Source of the DNA: Mycolicibacterium celeriflavum
GTDB lineage: Bacteria; Actinomycetota; Actinomycetes; Mycobacteriales; Mycobacteriaceae
Assembly: GCF_010731795.1 (NCBI RefSeq)
Contig: NZ_AP022591.1
Span: 3,162,001 to 3,226,000, forward strand
Direction: 5' to 3'
Length of the DNA: 64,000 bases
Of the stretch, positions 8,670 to 18,566 are shown in pieces (position 1 is the first letter of the stretch; each line of letters opens with the position of its first letter). The position numbers and the translations under genes were made by a program. The notes under the pieces were generated by a model. The model made no database searches and had not been told where the DNA came from. It saw only the letters and a program-made list of their open reading frames with translations.

Positions 8670-9167
8670 ATGAAGCTGACGCGACCCGCAACCGTCGCTG
8701 CGACGGTGCTCCTGGCCCTGGGTGGGGCGGGTGCCGCGCAGGCCCAACCGGACGAACCCCACCACCCGGATCCAGCCGCCCCGGGACCGTCTGCCGCGCC
8801 CGGGCCGTCGCCGGCACCGGGGCCCGGACCGGCGCCGCAGGCTGCGCCCGCAACGCGCATCGACCGCGACGGCACCTACAAGGTCGGCACCGAAATCCTG
8901 CCCGGTACCTATTCGACGGCGGGGCCGATCGCCGAAGGCGCCTGCTACTGGAAGCGGGTCAACAACGACGAGGTCCCGGACAACGCGCTCACCAAGAAGC
9001 CGCAGGTGGTTCGCATCGAAGCGACCGACACGGCGTTCACCACAAGCGACTGCCAACCGTGGGAGAAGACCAACGCCGCGCCGCCGCCCCAGCCCGCGCC
9101 CGGCGATCTGCTCGGAGCGCTCGGCGCGTTCATCGGCAAAGGAATCCTGAGCGGCGGCCCCGGCTAG
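8670..9167 (+). CDS. secreted Pro-rich protein of unknown function
   Basis: A 165-residue protein with an N-terminal signal peptide (MKLTRPATVAATVLLALGG, cleavage after AQA about residue 25). A Pro/Ala/Gly-rich linker covers residues 27-62. The small domain at 63-135 contains DGTYKVGTEILPGTYST and two cysteines (ACYW and SDCQPW) that could form a disulfide, and a hydrophobic C-terminal tail follows. The domain resembles mycobacterial exported proteins in which a GTY/PGTY motif begins a beta-sandwich. It ends 9 bp before the next gene. Function unknown. Confidence 0.8.
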   Translation: MKLTRPATVAATVLLALGGAGAAQAQPDEPHHPDPAAPGPSAAPGPSPAPGPGPAPQAAPATRIDRDGTYKVGTEILPGTYSTAGPIAEGACYWKRVNNDEVPDNALTKKPQVVRIEATDTAFTTSDCQPWEKTNAAPPPQPAPGDLLGALGAFIGKGILSGGPG

Positions 9168-9176
9168 CCTGGCGGC

Positions 9177-10421
9177 GTGACTGATCTTCGCGCCGAGGGC
9201 AGGATCCGCGTGCCCGCCGATCTCGACGCCGTGACCGCGGTTGGCGAAGAGGACCATTCCGGGGTCGACCCCGCGTCGATCGAGCGCATCTGGGACGCCG
9301 CTCGACACTGGTACCGAGCCGGTATGCACCCCGCGATCCAGGTGTGCCTGCGGCGCAACGGCAGAGTCGTGCTGAACCGGGCGATCGGGCACGGCTGGGG
9401 CAACGGTCCCGCCGATCCGCCCGACGCGGAGAAGGTGCCGGTCACGACCGAAACACCGTTCTGCGCGTACTCGGCGGCCAAGGCGATCACGTCGACGGTG
9501 GTGCACATGCTCGTCGAGCGCGGATGTTTTTCGCTCGACGATCGCGTCTGCGAATACCTGCCCAGCTACACCAGCCACGGCAAGCACCGCACCACGATCC
9601 GACACGTGATGACCCACAGCGCGGGGATTCCGATCCACACCGGGCCGCGCCCGGACCTGAGCCGCATGGACGACAGCGAGTACACCCGCGAGAAGCTGGG
9701 CGAACTCAAACCGCTGTATCGGCCCGGACTCGTGCACATTTATCACGGGTTGACCTGGGGTCCGCTGATCCGCGAGATCGTCGGCGCCGCAGCGGGTCGC
9801 AACATCCGCGATGTCCTGGCGTCCGAGATCCTCGAGCCGCTCGGCTTCCGGTGGACCAATTACGGCGTTGCGGCACAAGATGTTCCGTTGGTTGCCCCGA
9901 GCCACGCGACCGGTAAGGAGCTCCCGCAACCGGCCGCCACCGTGTTCCGGTTGGCGGTCGGCGGCTCGTTGTACAAAATCATCCCGTTCTCCAACAGCCC
10001 GCAGTACCTCACCAGCGTCCTACCGTCGTCGAACACCGTGTCCACCGCCTTCGAGCTGTCACGGTTCGCCGAATTGTTGCGCCGCGGCGGCGAACTCGAC
10101 GGTGTGCGGGTGCTGGCGCCCGAGACGCTACGCGCGGCGACCGCCGAATGTCGAAGGCTGCGACCGGATGTCGCGGTCGGGCTGGCGCCGCTGCGCTGGG
10201 GCACCGGTTACATGCTGGGGTCGAAGCGGTTCGGGCCGTTCGGCCGCAATGCAGCGTCGGCGTTCGGGCACACCGGGCTGACTAACATCGCCGTCTGGGC
10301 CGATCCGCAACGCGGGCTCGCCGCGGGAGTGATCAGCAGCGGCAAGCCCGGACCGCATCGCGAGGCCGACCGGTACACCGCACTGCTGGACTGCATCACC
10401 TCAGAGCTTGCGCGAAACTGA
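9177..10421 (+). CDS. beta-lactamase/esterase-family serine hydrolase
   Basis: A 414-residue protein of the class C beta-lactamase-like (PF00144) family. The nucleophile motif SxxK is CAYSAAKA (Ser99, Lys102). The third motif, normally KTG, appears as GHTGLTN near residue 362. There is no signal peptide, so it is probably a cytoplasmic esterase or peptidase like the LipD/LipE/LipL group rather than a secreted lactamase. The GTG start at 9177 is 9 bp after the preceding stop. Its 3' end overlaps the convergent flavoprotein gene by 21 bp. Substrate unknown. Confidence 0.85.
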   Translation: MTDLRAEGRIRVPADLDAVTAVGEEDHSGVDPASIERIWDAARHWYRAGMHPAIQVCLRRNGRVVLNRAIGHGWGNGPADPPDAEKVPVTTETPFCAYSAAKAITSTVVHMLVERGCFSLDDRVCEYLPSYTSHGKHRTTIRHVMTHSAGIPIHTGPRPDLSRMDDSEYTREKLGELKPLYRPGLVHIYHGLTWGPLIREIVGAAAGRNIRDVLASEILEPLGFRWTNYGVAAQDVPLVAPSHATGKELPQPAATVFRLAVGGSLYKIIPFSNSPQYLTSVLPSSNTVSTAFELSRFAELLRRGGELDGVRVLAPETLRAATAECRRLRPDVAVGLAPLRWGTGYMLGSKRFGPFGRNAASAFGHTGLTNIAVWADPQRGLAAGVISSGKPGPHREADRYTALLDCITSELARN

Positions 10422-11531
10422 GTCAGCGCGCACACCGCGGTAGATGCCGCGCCAGACGATCCAGGGCATCAGCACCCGATCGATCGACCAGCCGGGAAAG
10501 CCGACTGCCTGACCACGGGGCGTGAACACCTCGAGCCCGTCGGGTTGCGGTCCGAGCACCGAACCCCAGCGACGGCTCGCCGGCCGGTAGGACCGCAACG
10601 GCTTCCCAGCGAATTCGGCGCGAATGTTGTGGGCCAACAGGCCGTCGGCGCGGTTGCGGGCCGACGTGCGCAGCGGATCGGTCGCGGCGACGTCACCGAT
10701 CGCGAACACACCGCGCTGCCCCGGAACCCGAAGCTCCGGCGTCACTCGGACGAAGCCGTGCTCGTCGAGTAACTCCGGTGGCAGCCACTGCGTGTTGGGG
10801 CGAACCCGGCCGATCGCCCATAGCACCGCATCCGCGGCGGTTTCGGGTTGGCCGGTGCTCCACCGCACCGGCCCGGTGGTGAGGTCGTCGCACCCGAAGC
10901 CGTCCGGCACGATGGCCCGGTGACCGGCGTGCACTTCGACGCCGAACTCGCTGAGTCGGCGGCTCACCCTGCCCCAGACGCGGGGGTGGTGATGCACCAG
11001 TGCGCGGTCGCCGGGGAGGTACAGCCCGATGCGCTTGTCGGGGTGGGTGCGGGCCAGGTTGGCGGCACTGCTCACCGCCGCGGCGCCGCCGCCGATGACG
11101 ATCACCGAACGGGCTGCGGCCAGGCGCTGATGCGCCGCACGGAGGTCTGCGGCGATCTCGTCGGCCGACTGCAGGCGCGATTGGCGCCAGAACCCGTTGG
11201 TGACGCCCGTCGAAATGACCAGGGCGTCATACGGTTCGGCCAAGGTGCTGCCGTCGCCCCGCTGTACGAACACCTTTCGAGCGGCCAGGTCGACTCCGGT
11301 CAGCGTGCCGTGCAGCGTCCGGACGCGGTCGAGGCCGCGGAACCGGTCGAAGGTGATCCAGTTGTAGCGGGCCCAGTCGTCCGGTCGGCTCAGCCGCATG
11401 CCGAGTTCCTGGCCGCTGAGCAGACCGGGTTTGGCGGAGATGCCGACGACGTCGGCGTGCCGCGCGAGCTTGATCGCGGTCAGCACACCGCTGTCACCGA
11501 GGCCCGCGACGACCACCCGTGCGCGGCTCAT
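10401..11531 (-). CDS. NDH-2/AIF-like FAD-dependent oxidoreductase
   Basis: A 376-residue pyridine nucleotide-disulfide oxidoreductase-like flavoprotein. The FAD-binding motif VVVAGLGDSG lies at the N terminus, the second dinucleotide motif is VIVIGGGAAAVSSA near residue 137, and the C-terminal FAD motif GVFAIGDVA binds the flavin ribityl chain. There is no redox-active CxxxxC, so it is closer to NADH dehydrogenase-2 or apoptosis-inducing-factor-like enzymes than to disulfide reductases. The ATG at 11531 was preferred because the glycine-rich motif begins directly after it. It is downstream of the tocopherol-cyclase-like gene on the same strand (36-bp gap). Confidence 0.85.
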   Translation of the reverse strand: MSRARVVVAGLGDSGVLTAIKLARHADVVGISAKPGLLSGQELGMRLSRPDDWARYNWITFDRFRGLDRVRTLHGTLTGVDLAARKVFVQRGDGSTLAEPYDALVISTGVTNGFWRQSRLQSADEIAADLRAAHQRLAAARSVIVIGGGAAAVSSAANLARTHPDKRIGLYLPGDRALVHHHPRVWGRVSRRLSEFGVEVHAGHRAIVPDGFGCDDLTTGPVRWSTGQPETAADAVLWAIGRVRPNTQWLPPELLDEHGFVRVTPELRVPGQRGVFAIGDVAATDPLRTSARNRADGLLAHNIRAEFAGKPLRSYRPASRRWGSVLGPQPDGLEVFTPRGQAVGFPGWSIDRVLMPWIVWRGIYRGVRADSVSRKL

Positions 11532-11567
11532 CGCCCGCCGGTCCGTCAGGTGTCGCACCCGGTCACC

Positions 11568-12569
11568 CTAGCCAGTCGGCAGGCTGCCGACCTCCAGACC
11601 CGCGATCTGAGACTCCCCGTCGAAGATCACCCGGCCGAAGTCTTTGACCACGCAGCGCAACCGGCCGCCGAGATGCTCGAAGTCGGTGTCGACGTTGCGC
11701 CGCTCGGCGGGCAGCGGCACGGGCAGGGTGTGTGGCTCCAGATGCGTACCGTCGCCCTGTAATTCGATCTGGTAGCGCAGCGACGACGCGCGCACTCGCC
11801 ACGTGCGGTCCCCGATGTCCGAGCGGACCCATGCGGTCGGCGGTGTCAAGCGCAGCACCCGCTCCCCCAGGCGCACCACGACGCCGGCTACGTCCTGCTT
11901 CAGCGGGCCGAGCGCGAGCAGACCGCCGGAGAACGCCACGGACACGTCCGCGTCGCCGAAATCGTGCGCCTGACCCCACCACCACCGCTGCGGGAACCCT
12001 GCTCCCCAGTTGCGCTCGGTGTAGAGCTTGGCCCCGTCGAAGTCCCACCGGGTTTCGTCGAATTCGACGGTGCCGCTGGCAGATCCGCCGAGCCGGTAGG
12101 GATGCCAGTACTGGCTGAGGAAAGGCACCACCGACGCGACGCCGCCGCCGGCAAGCGCCTTGGGCCACCGAACCGGGTCGTCGAACCGCATGTCGACACG
12201 GACGCCGGGCAAGGCGACGCGCAGCCGGTCGTACGTCGCGTGGAACTGCCCGTCGCCCGCATCGAGTTGAAACGGGCCGGCCCCGGCGCTCGCGTCGTCC
12301 AGCGCTGCGCTGTACACCCGGCCGCCCGGGTGCAGTGCCACCGCGGTCGTCGCCCAGTCGCCGTCGGGATGCTTGTTGACGCTGAACAACGCCACCAGCG
12401 CGCGTCCCGACGCGGCGTCGGTGATCCGCCAGAACCAGCCCTCCATCTCGGTGCCGTGCGAAGTCAGCGGATCGCTGAACGGCAGATCGGCGCCGGTGCG
12501 GCGATACAGGCCGGCAAGCGGTCCCGCGACGGACCTGGTCGCGTCCCTGGTGGTGTCGACGGTGGTCAT
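11568..12569 (-). CDS. tocopherol cyclase family protein
   Basis: A 333-residue protein. MEGWFWRI near residue 42 and LYTERNWGAGFPQRWWWGQAH near residues 192-212 are the hallmark aromatic segments of the tocopherol cyclase family (PF14249). That family is a lipocalin-like double barrel related to CrtC/AttH hydratases. In plants and cyanobacteria the enzyme closes the chroman ring of vitamin E; mycobacteria do not make tocopherols, so the substrate is probably another prenyl or polyketide quinol, or a lipid. The ATG at 12569 begins the conserved part. Neighbours on the same strand are an NDH-like flavoprotein downstream and a glutaminyl cyclotransferase upstream. Confidence 0.8.
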   Translation of the reverse strand: MTTVDTTRDATRSVAGPLAGLYRRTGADLPFSDPLTSHGTEMEGWFWRITDAASGRALVALFSVNKHPDGDWATTAVALHPGGRVYSAALDDASAGAGPFQLDAGDGQFHATYDRLRVALPGVRVDMRFDDPVRWPKALAGGGVASVVPFLSQYWHPYRLGGSASGTVEFDETRWDFDGAKLYTERNWGAGFPQRWWWGQAHDFGDADVSVAFSGGLLALGPLKQDVAGVVVRLGERVLRLTPPTAWVRSDIGDRTWRVRASSLRYQIELQGDGTHLEPHTLPVPLPAERRNVDTDFEHLGGRLRCVVKDFGRVIFDGESQIAGLEVGSLPTG

Positions 12570-12607
12570 GGGCACTACGTTGACCGTTGCGGCTGAACGC
12601 AAACCCG

Positions 12608-13414
12608 CTATGGCGGCGGCTGCAATCGGACCCGGTACATCGTCGGCCAGTACTTGCCGGTCAGCAGGTATTCGTCGCCGTCGACGTGGGCGATGCCGTT
12701 GAGCACCTTCTCGCGGCCGGCGTTCTGCTCGGGCCACAGCCCGGCGGCATCGACCACGGTGTCGACCCTGCCCGTCGCCGGATCGATGCGCACGATCATG
12801 TCGGTCTGCCAGACGTTCGCCCAGACCCGGCCGTCGACGCACTCCAACTCGTTGAGGTTGCGCAGCGGCTGGTCGTCGCGGGTGACGGCGACGGAGCCAG
12901 TCTCGGCGAACGTCGACGGGTCGTGGAACCGCAGCCGATCGGTGCCGTCGCTGCGGACCACCCGGTCACCATCTAGGCACAACCCCCAGCCTTCCCCGTC
13001 GACCGGAACCTCCCGCAGCGGGGTGAGGGTGGTCTTGTCCCATTCCACCGCAACCCCGTTCTGCCAGGTCAACTCCCAGATCCGGTCGCCGACGACCGTG
13101 ATGCCCTCGCCGTAGTAATTGTTCGGGGCGGGCGCCGCGCGGCGCAGCGCGCCGGTGGTCGGGTCGAGTTCGCGAACCTGCGAGCGGCCGGCGACGCCGG
13201 TGCCCTCGTACAACGTCGACCCGTCTAGCTCGAGCCCCTGGGTCCACGCCGTGGGGTCGTGGGGAATCTCTGCCAGCACAACGGGTTTGATCACCGGCGG
13301 CGGGCCGGTCTGCGTCGACGGGTCGCTCTGTGCGGCCGGCGACGAGCCGCCACACGCCACGGGAACGACGGCGAACAGCACGACCGCCGCGCGACGGGCA
13401 ACACAGGAATACAT
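12608..13414 (-). CDS. glutaminyl-peptide cyclotransferase, plant-type, lipoprotein
   Basis: A 268-residue protein with a lipoprotein signal peptide (lipobox VPVAC, Cys21), so it is anchored on the outer face of the membrane. The domain is the five-bladed beta-propeller of the plant-type glutaminyl cyclase family (PF05096). Characteristic segments are HDPTAWTQGLEL, LYEGTG, EGWGLCLDG, LNELECVDGRVWANVW and VLNGIAH. The enzyme converts N-terminal glutamine of exported proteins to pyroglutamate. It begins 66 bp after hrpA ends and may share transcripts with the two genes downstream of it. Confidence 0.88.
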   Translation of the reverse strand: MYSCVARRAAVVLFAVVPVACGGSSPAAQSDPSTQTGPPPVIKPVVLAEIPHDPTAWTQGLELDGSTLYEGTGVAGRSQVRELDPTTGALRRAAPAPNNYYGEGITVVGDRIWELTWQNGVAVEWDKTTLTPLREVPVDGEGWGLCLDGDRVVRSDGTDRLRFHDPSTFAETGSVAVTRDDQPLRNLNELECVDGRVWANVWQTDMIVRIDPATGRVDTVVDAAGLWPEQNAGREKVLNGIAHVDGDEYLLTGKYWPTMYRVRLQPPP

Positions 13415-13480
13415 AGGCCCTATGCCTACCGGATGCGACGGCGTCGCGCGCGGTTGCGACGAACTAGGCGTTGTCGGGCG

Positions 13481-16400
13481 TCAGGGCCGGACCGCGTCGA
13501 TCGCGCGGTGGATGCGCTGTTCGCTGACCGGCCGCGGGGTGCCGAGCTGTTGCGCCCACAAACTGACCCGCAATTCCTCGATCTGCCGCCCGATGTCGCG
13601 GACATCGGCGCCCGCCGCGCGAGCGGGCGACAAAGCGCGCACCAGTTCGTCGTAGGCGTCCTGCACCGCGTGCACCCGCTGCATCCGGTCGCGATCGGCG
13701 CCGGGCGCATGCGGCAGCCGCTCGAGCCGCCTGCCGATCGCGAGAAGGTAGCGGCGCAGGTCTGCCAGGTGCGCGGCCCCCGTCGCCGTCACGAAGCCTG
13801 GGGGCAACAATCGGTCGAGCTGGGCGCGGATGTCGGCGATCGCGTCGGCCTGCGCGTCCGACGGCGACGTCGGCGCCGACGGCAGCGCCACCTCCACGTC
13901 GTGAGCCGCCGCGAGCACCTGCTCGACGCGAGTGACGATTTCCATAGTGCTGCCCACCAGGTCGGCGGCGACGCGGCCGCGCAGCGCGGCAAACTCGTCA
14001 CGGGTCCACGCCGGTGTGGGCGCCAGCAGGTCGGTCGCCGTGTCGGCGCAGTCTTCGAGCAACGCCTGCAGCGAGCCGCCCGGATTGGCGCCGAGAACCA
14101 GCCGGGTCCGCGGCTGTAATCGGCGTTCGATGGCTTTCACCGGAGACGACACCATGAGTCGCAACAGCCTTCGGGTACCCGGCCCCATTGAGGCCTGCTG
14201 TTCGGCAGCCGTCGGAAACACGTGCACGTCAACCGCGACGCCCGCGTCGACCAGAGCAGGGTATCCCCGCACGGTGTGGCCGCCGACGACACGTTCGACG
14301 CTGCGCGGCAACACGTCCAGGTCCTCGGGCCAGGCACGCAGCCCGGTCCGGTCCAGGTCGCCGGCGACCGCGTCGGCGACCGCGCGCCGCACCGGGGCGG
14401 CGAGCCGGTGCTGGAGCGCCTCGAGGTCCTTGCCGCGCGCCAGTTCGGTGCCGTCGGCGTTCTCGACGGCGAATGTGACGCGCAGGTGCGACGGCAGCTT
14501 GTCGAGGTCGAACGCGTCGATCGGCACCAGAACACCGGTGCGCCTGTGCAGTTCGCGCTGCACGGCCTCGAGCAGCGGTTCGGCGCCGGGTGCGATGCCG
14601 GCCAGCACCGCGCGCGCCGTGTCCGGAGCGGGCACGAAGTTGCGGCGCAGGTTTTTCGGCAGCGACCGGATCAGCGCGGTGACCAGTTCTTCGCGCAGTG
14701 CGGGTACCTGCCAGGCGAACTCGTCGCCGCCGAGCCGGGCGAGCACCTCGACCGGCACGTGCACCGTGACCCCGTCGTCCTCGGCGCCCGGCTCGAAGCG
14801 GTAGCTCAACGGCAGCGACAGGTCGCCTGCCTGCCACGCATCCGGCTGCCCATCGGCCGCATCGTCTGTTCGCAGGAGGTCGTCGCGGGTGAAGGTCAGC
14901 AGTTCCGGCGACACATGGCGTTGCTTCTTCCACCATGCGTCAAAGTGCCGCGCCGACAGGACATCCGCGGGGATCCGGGCGTTGTAGAACGCGAAGATCT
15001 GGTCATCGCCGACGAGCAGGTCGCGTCGACGCGCCTTCTCCTCGAGCTCCTCGAGTTCCACCCGCAGCCGGGCGTTGTCGCGGAAGAAGTGGTGGCGGGT
15101 CTGCCAGTCGCCCTCGACGAGGGCATGCCGGATGAACAACTCGCGCGCCAGATCCGGTTCGATCTGCGAGTAGTTCACGCGGCGGCGCGGCACCAGCGGC
15201 AGCCCGTAGAGCGTCACCCGCTCGTAGGCCATCACGGCGCCGCGCTGGGCGTCCCAGTGCGGCTCACTGTAGGTGTGCTGCACGAGATCCCCCGCGATGC
15301 GCTCGACAACTTCAGGTTGGATTCGCGCGCCGATTCGCCCGTAGAGCCTGCTGGTCTCGACGAGGTCGGCGACGACGATCCAGCGCGGCGGACGTTTCGT
15401 GAGCACGGAACCCGGCGCGAGGACGAACTTCGCGTTGCGTGCGCCTTGATACTCGCGGCCGTCACCCTCGCGTAATCCGATGTGCGACAACAGGCCGGCG
15501 AACAGCGCGGCGTGCACCCGCGCCGGATCGGCGGGCTCGTCGGACTCCCTGATGCCCAAGTCCGCGGCGATGCTGCGCAACTGCCCGGTGAGGTCCTGCC
15601 ACTCGCGGATCCGCAGGTAATGCAGGAACTCCTCGCGGCACATCCGTCGAAACGCATTGCCGGACAGCTCCTGTCGCTGCTCACGCAGATAGCGCCACAG
15701 GTTGAGGTAAGAGACGAAATCCGAGTGGTCGTCGGCGAACCGGGCGTGCTTCTGCCGTGCGGCCTCCTCGCGGTCGGCTGGCCGTTCCCGTGGATCGGGG
15801 ATCGACAGCGCCGCGGCCAACACCAGGATCTCCCGCACGCAGCCCTCGATGTCGGCCTGCAGGATCATCCGGCCCAGCCGGGGATCGACCGGCAGCTGCG
15901 CGAGCCGTCGGCCGACGTCGGTGATCGCACCGTGGGCGTCGAACGCGCCGAGTTCCTGCAACAGCTGCACACCGTCGCGGACGCTGCGCCGATCCGGCGG
16001 GTCGAGAAAGGGAAAGGTCTCGATCTCACCGAGATTCAACGCCGCCATCTGCAGAATCACCGCGGCCAGGTTGGTGCGCAGGATCTCCGGGTCGGTGTAG
16101 CGCGGCCGCGACGCGAAGTCCTCCTCCGAGTAGAGGCGGATACACACACCTGGCGCCGTGCGGCCCGAGCGTCCGGCCCGCTGCGCGGCGGAGGCCTGTG
16201 AGATTGGCTCGATCGGCAACCGCTGCACCTTGGTCCTGCGGCTGTAGCGGGAGATTCGGGCGGTGCCCGGGTCGACGACGTACCCGATGCCGGGCACCGT
16301 CAACGACGTCTCGGCGACATTGGTGGCCAGCACGACGCGGCGCATTGCGCGGCTGGGTTGAAACACCTTCTGCTGCTCGGCCGTTGGTAACCGGGCGTAG

Positions 16401-17392
16401 AGCGGCAACACTTCCGTGTTCGTCAGCCCACGTAAAGCTTCTGCGGTGTCGCGGATCTCGCGCTCGCCCGACAGGAAGACCAGCACGTCGCCCGGCGGCT
16501 CCCGCTCCAGTTCACCGATCGCGTCGACGATCGCTTCGGTCTGGTCGCGCATCTGCGTGCGCACCAGCTCGTGGTCGGGATCGTCGGGGTCGGCGGCTTC
16601 CGGGTCGTCGACCGGCGCGACGGCGACTTCCAAAGGGCGGTACCGGATCTCGACCGGATAGGTGCGCCCCGACACCTCGACGATCGGCGCACCGGCGAAG
16701 TGCGCGGCGAAGCGTTCCGGCTCGATCGTCGCCGAGGTGACGATGACCTTGAGGTCCGGCCGCCGAGGCAGCAGTTCGCGCAGGTATCCGAGCAGGAAGT
16801 CGATGTTGAGGCTGCGCTCGTGGGCCTCGTCGAGGATCAGCGTGTCGTAGCGCAGCAGGCGGCGGTCACGTTGGATCTCCGCGAGCAGGATCCCGTCGGT
16901 CATCAGCTTCACCAGCGTTCGGTCACTCGCTTGATCGGTGAAACGCACCGTGTAGCCGATGGTCTCGCCCAACGGAGTGCGCAGTTCGTCGGCGATGCGC
17001 GCTGCGACGGTGCGGGCGGCGAGGCGCCGCGGCTGGGTGTGCCCGATGGTGCCGCGCACGCCGCGGCCGAGTTCGAGGCAGATCTTCGGCAGCTGCGTCG
17101 TCTTGCCCGAACCGGTTTCGCCGGCGACGACCACCACCTGATGCGCGTTGATCGCCTCGGCGATGTCGCCGCGGCGTTCGCTGACCGGCAGGTCGGGATA
17201 GGTGATTTCGGGCCTCGCGGCCAGCCGGGTGGCCACCAGCGCCTCTGCGGCGGCGATCTGTTCTGCGATCCGGCGCAGGTTCTCCGGTCGCTTGTCGCGA
17301 AGGTTCTTCAGTCGTCGGCCGATGCGGGCCGCGTCGCGGATCGTCAGGGCGTCTAGACGCGCTCGCAACTCAGCGACTGACGGTCCGGACAC
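13481..17392 (-). CDS. hrpA: ATP-dependent RNA helicase HrpA
   Basis: A 1303-residue DEAH-box helicase of the usual HrpA length. Motif I is GETGSGKT (residues 91-98), motif II is DEAH (188-191), motif III is SAT and motif VI is QRAGRSGRT. The HA2 and OB-fold domains follow, and a long C-terminal HrpA-specific region (DUF3418) fills the second half. HrpA unwinds RNA and in E. coli rescues stalled ribosomes. I chose the GTG at 17392: the protein begins VSGPSVAELRARLDAL and an earlier start would run through the upstream membrane protein. The start overlaps the end of that gene by 23 bp, implying coupling. Confidence 0.95.
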   Translation of the reverse strand: MSGPSVAELRARLDALTIRDAARIGRRLKNLRDKRPENLRRIAEQIAAAEALVATRLAARPEITYPDLPVSERRGDIAEAINAHQVVVVAGETGSGKTTQLPKICLELGRGVRGTIGHTQPRRLAARTVAARIADELRTPLGETIGYTVRFTDQASDRTLVKLMTDGILLAEIQRDRRLLRYDTLILDEAHERSLNIDFLLGYLRELLPRRPDLKVIVTSATIEPERFAAHFAGAPIVEVSGRTYPVEIRYRPLEVAVAPVDDPEAADPDDPDHELVRTQMRDQTEAIVDAIGELEREPPGDVLVFLSGEREIRDTAEALRGLTNTEVLPLYARLPTAEQQKVFQPSRAMRRVVLATNVAETSLTVPGIGYVVDPGTARISRYSRRTKVQRLPIEPISQASAAQRAGRSGRTAPGVCIRLYSEEDFASRPRYTDPEILRTNLAAVILQMAALNLGEIETFPFLDPPDRRSVRDGVQLLQELGAFDAHGAITDVGRRLAQLPVDPRLGRMILQADIEGCVREILVLAAALSIPDPRERPADREEAARQKHARFADDHSDFVSYLNLWRYLREQRQELSGNAFRRMCREEFLHYLRIREWQDLTGQLRSIAADLGIRESDEPADPARVHAALFAGLLSHIGLREGDGREYQGARNAKFVLAPGSVLTKRPPRWIVVADLVETSRLYGRIGARIQPEVVERIAGDLVQHTYSEPHWDAQRGAVMAYERVTLYGLPLVPRRRVNYSQIEPDLARELFIRHALVEGDWQTRHHFFRDNARLRVELEELEEKARRRDLLVGDDQIFAFYNARIPADVLSARHFDAWWKKQRHVSPELLTFTRDDLLRTDDAADGQPDAWQAGDLSLPLSYRFEPGAEDDGVTVHVPVEVLARLGGDEFAWQVPALREELVTALIRSLPKNLRRNFVPAPDTARAVLAGIAPGAEPLLEAVQRELHRRTGVLVPIDAFDLDKLPSHLRVTFAVENADGTELARGKDLEALQHRLAAPVRRAVADAVAGDLDRTGLRAWPEDLDVLPRSVERVVGGHTVRGYPALVDAGVAVDVHVFPTAAEQQASMGPGTRRLLRLMVSSPVKAIERRLQPRTRLVLGANPGGSLQALLEDCADTATDLLAPTPAWTRDEFAALRGRVAADLVGSTMEIVTRVEQVLAAAHDVEVALPSAPTSPSDAQADAIADIRAQLDRLLPPGFVTATGAAHLADLRRYLLAIGRRLERLPHAPGADRDRMQRVHAVQDAYDELVRALSPARAAGADVRDIGRQIEELRVSLWAQQLGTPRPVSEQRIHRAIDAVRP

Positions 17393-18527
17393 TCGGGTCA
17401 GAATAGGCGTCGCGCGCGGAGTCAATCTCCTCGCAGAGGCGCTGGGCGTCGGTGTAGAGGCCGCCGTAGATGGCCCACTGTGTCGGCCGGTCGAGCTCGC
17501 GGTTCCGGACATGCGCCGTCAGGTCGTCGAACGCCGACGTGCACCTGCGGGCCTCCTCGGTCAGCGGTTCGTCGCCGAAGTCCGCGACGGTGTGCATCGC
17601 TCCTGCGGCAGCGACGGCGTCGCGCACGGCCTCGAGCAGGGTGCCGTAGCGGCGCAGGAACTCATCGTGTTGCGAGCCCGACTCATCGCGCTCGACGGCA
17701 CGGGCCAAACCGGTGGTCACCCATCGCAGCTCCTCGGCGATCCGCTCGAGCGCGTGCAGTGTCACCCGGTGTCCCGCGATCCCGGTGTCGGAGCGCACCA
17801 GCAGTCGGCGCGGGTTCAGCTTCGTTGTGCGCACGGCATGGTCAAGGGTGTGGCGCGCCTGCGCCGCCTTGTTCGGCAGGGCCTCGGCGCGCCACCGCCA
17901 GTCGCGCGCCGATTGGATGCTGACGTCGCCGTCCACCAGTCCGTCGGTCATATCCGACAGCAGCTCGACCATCGACCCGCTGACCGATTCGACGGCGTAG
18001 CGGGCGCTGCGATACCGCAGCGGCGGAGCGATGACCAGCGTCACCACAAGCGCCACCGTGGCGCCCAGCAGGACCATGCCCGCGATCGACGGCAGGGGGC
18101 TGCCGGCCGAGGAGTTGCCGGACGGCAGCACGAAGGCGCCGTACGCGAAGATCACCGCCACCGCGACATTTGTCCCCTGCTTGCCCAGCCGGTGCCAACG
18201 CCCGATCGCCAGCGCGACGATGAGCATCACGGGAAACAGCCACAGCTGCACTCCCCACAGCCACACCGCGCCGCCGACCAACCCGATCCCGACCAGCATT
18301 GCCGCGGTGTACCGCACCGCCATCGCGACCGAGTCGGCGATCGTCATACCGACGAGCAGTAGTGCCGAGAACGCGGCGAACGTCGCATGCGCCCCGCCGA
18401 AAACCTCGGTGGCCAGGACCCACGCGATCGTCGACGAGACCGCGGCTTTGGCCAGGGCGAGCGCGGATTCGCGATCCAGTCTGAGTCGACCGGCGCCGCG
18501 CTCAGCGCGCTCTACGAGGCTGGGCAT
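17370..18527 (-). CDS. aromatic-acid-exporter/FUSC-like membrane protein
   Basis: A 385-residue protein. Residues 25-165 contain about six hydrophobic helices; residues 170-385 form a long charged cytoplasmic helical domain. This layout is that of the ArAE/FUSC family of small-molecule exporters (half-size form). Conserved-looking segments include EVFGGAHATFAAFSALLLVG and KQGTNVAVAVIFAYGAFVLP. The substrate cannot be inferred. It lies between the MTHFR-like gene (39-bp gap upstream) and hrpA (23-bp overlap downstream), so all three are probably one transcript. Confidence 0.8.
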   Translation of the reverse strand: MPSLVERAERGAGRLRLDRESALALAKAAVSSTIAWVLATEVFGGAHATFAAFSALLLVGMTIADSVAMAVRYTAAMLVGIGLVGGAVWLWGVQLWLFPVMLIVALAIGRWHRLGKQGTNVAVAVIFAYGAFVLPSGNSSAGSPLPSIAGMVLLGATVALVVTLVIAPPLRYRSARYAVESVSGSMVELLSDMTDGLVDGDVSIQSARDWRWRAEALPNKAAQARHTLDHAVRTTKLNPRRLLVRSDTGIAGHRVTLHALERIAEELRWVTTGLARAVERDESGSQHDEFLRRYGTLLEAVRDAVAAAGAMHTVADFGDEPLTEEARRCTSAFDDLTAHVRNRELDRPTQWAIYGGLYTDAQRLCEEIDSARDAYSDPSVRTVSR

Positions 18528-18566
18528 GTGACCGCAGATTCCCGCTGCGGTGCGGATGAAACGCCG

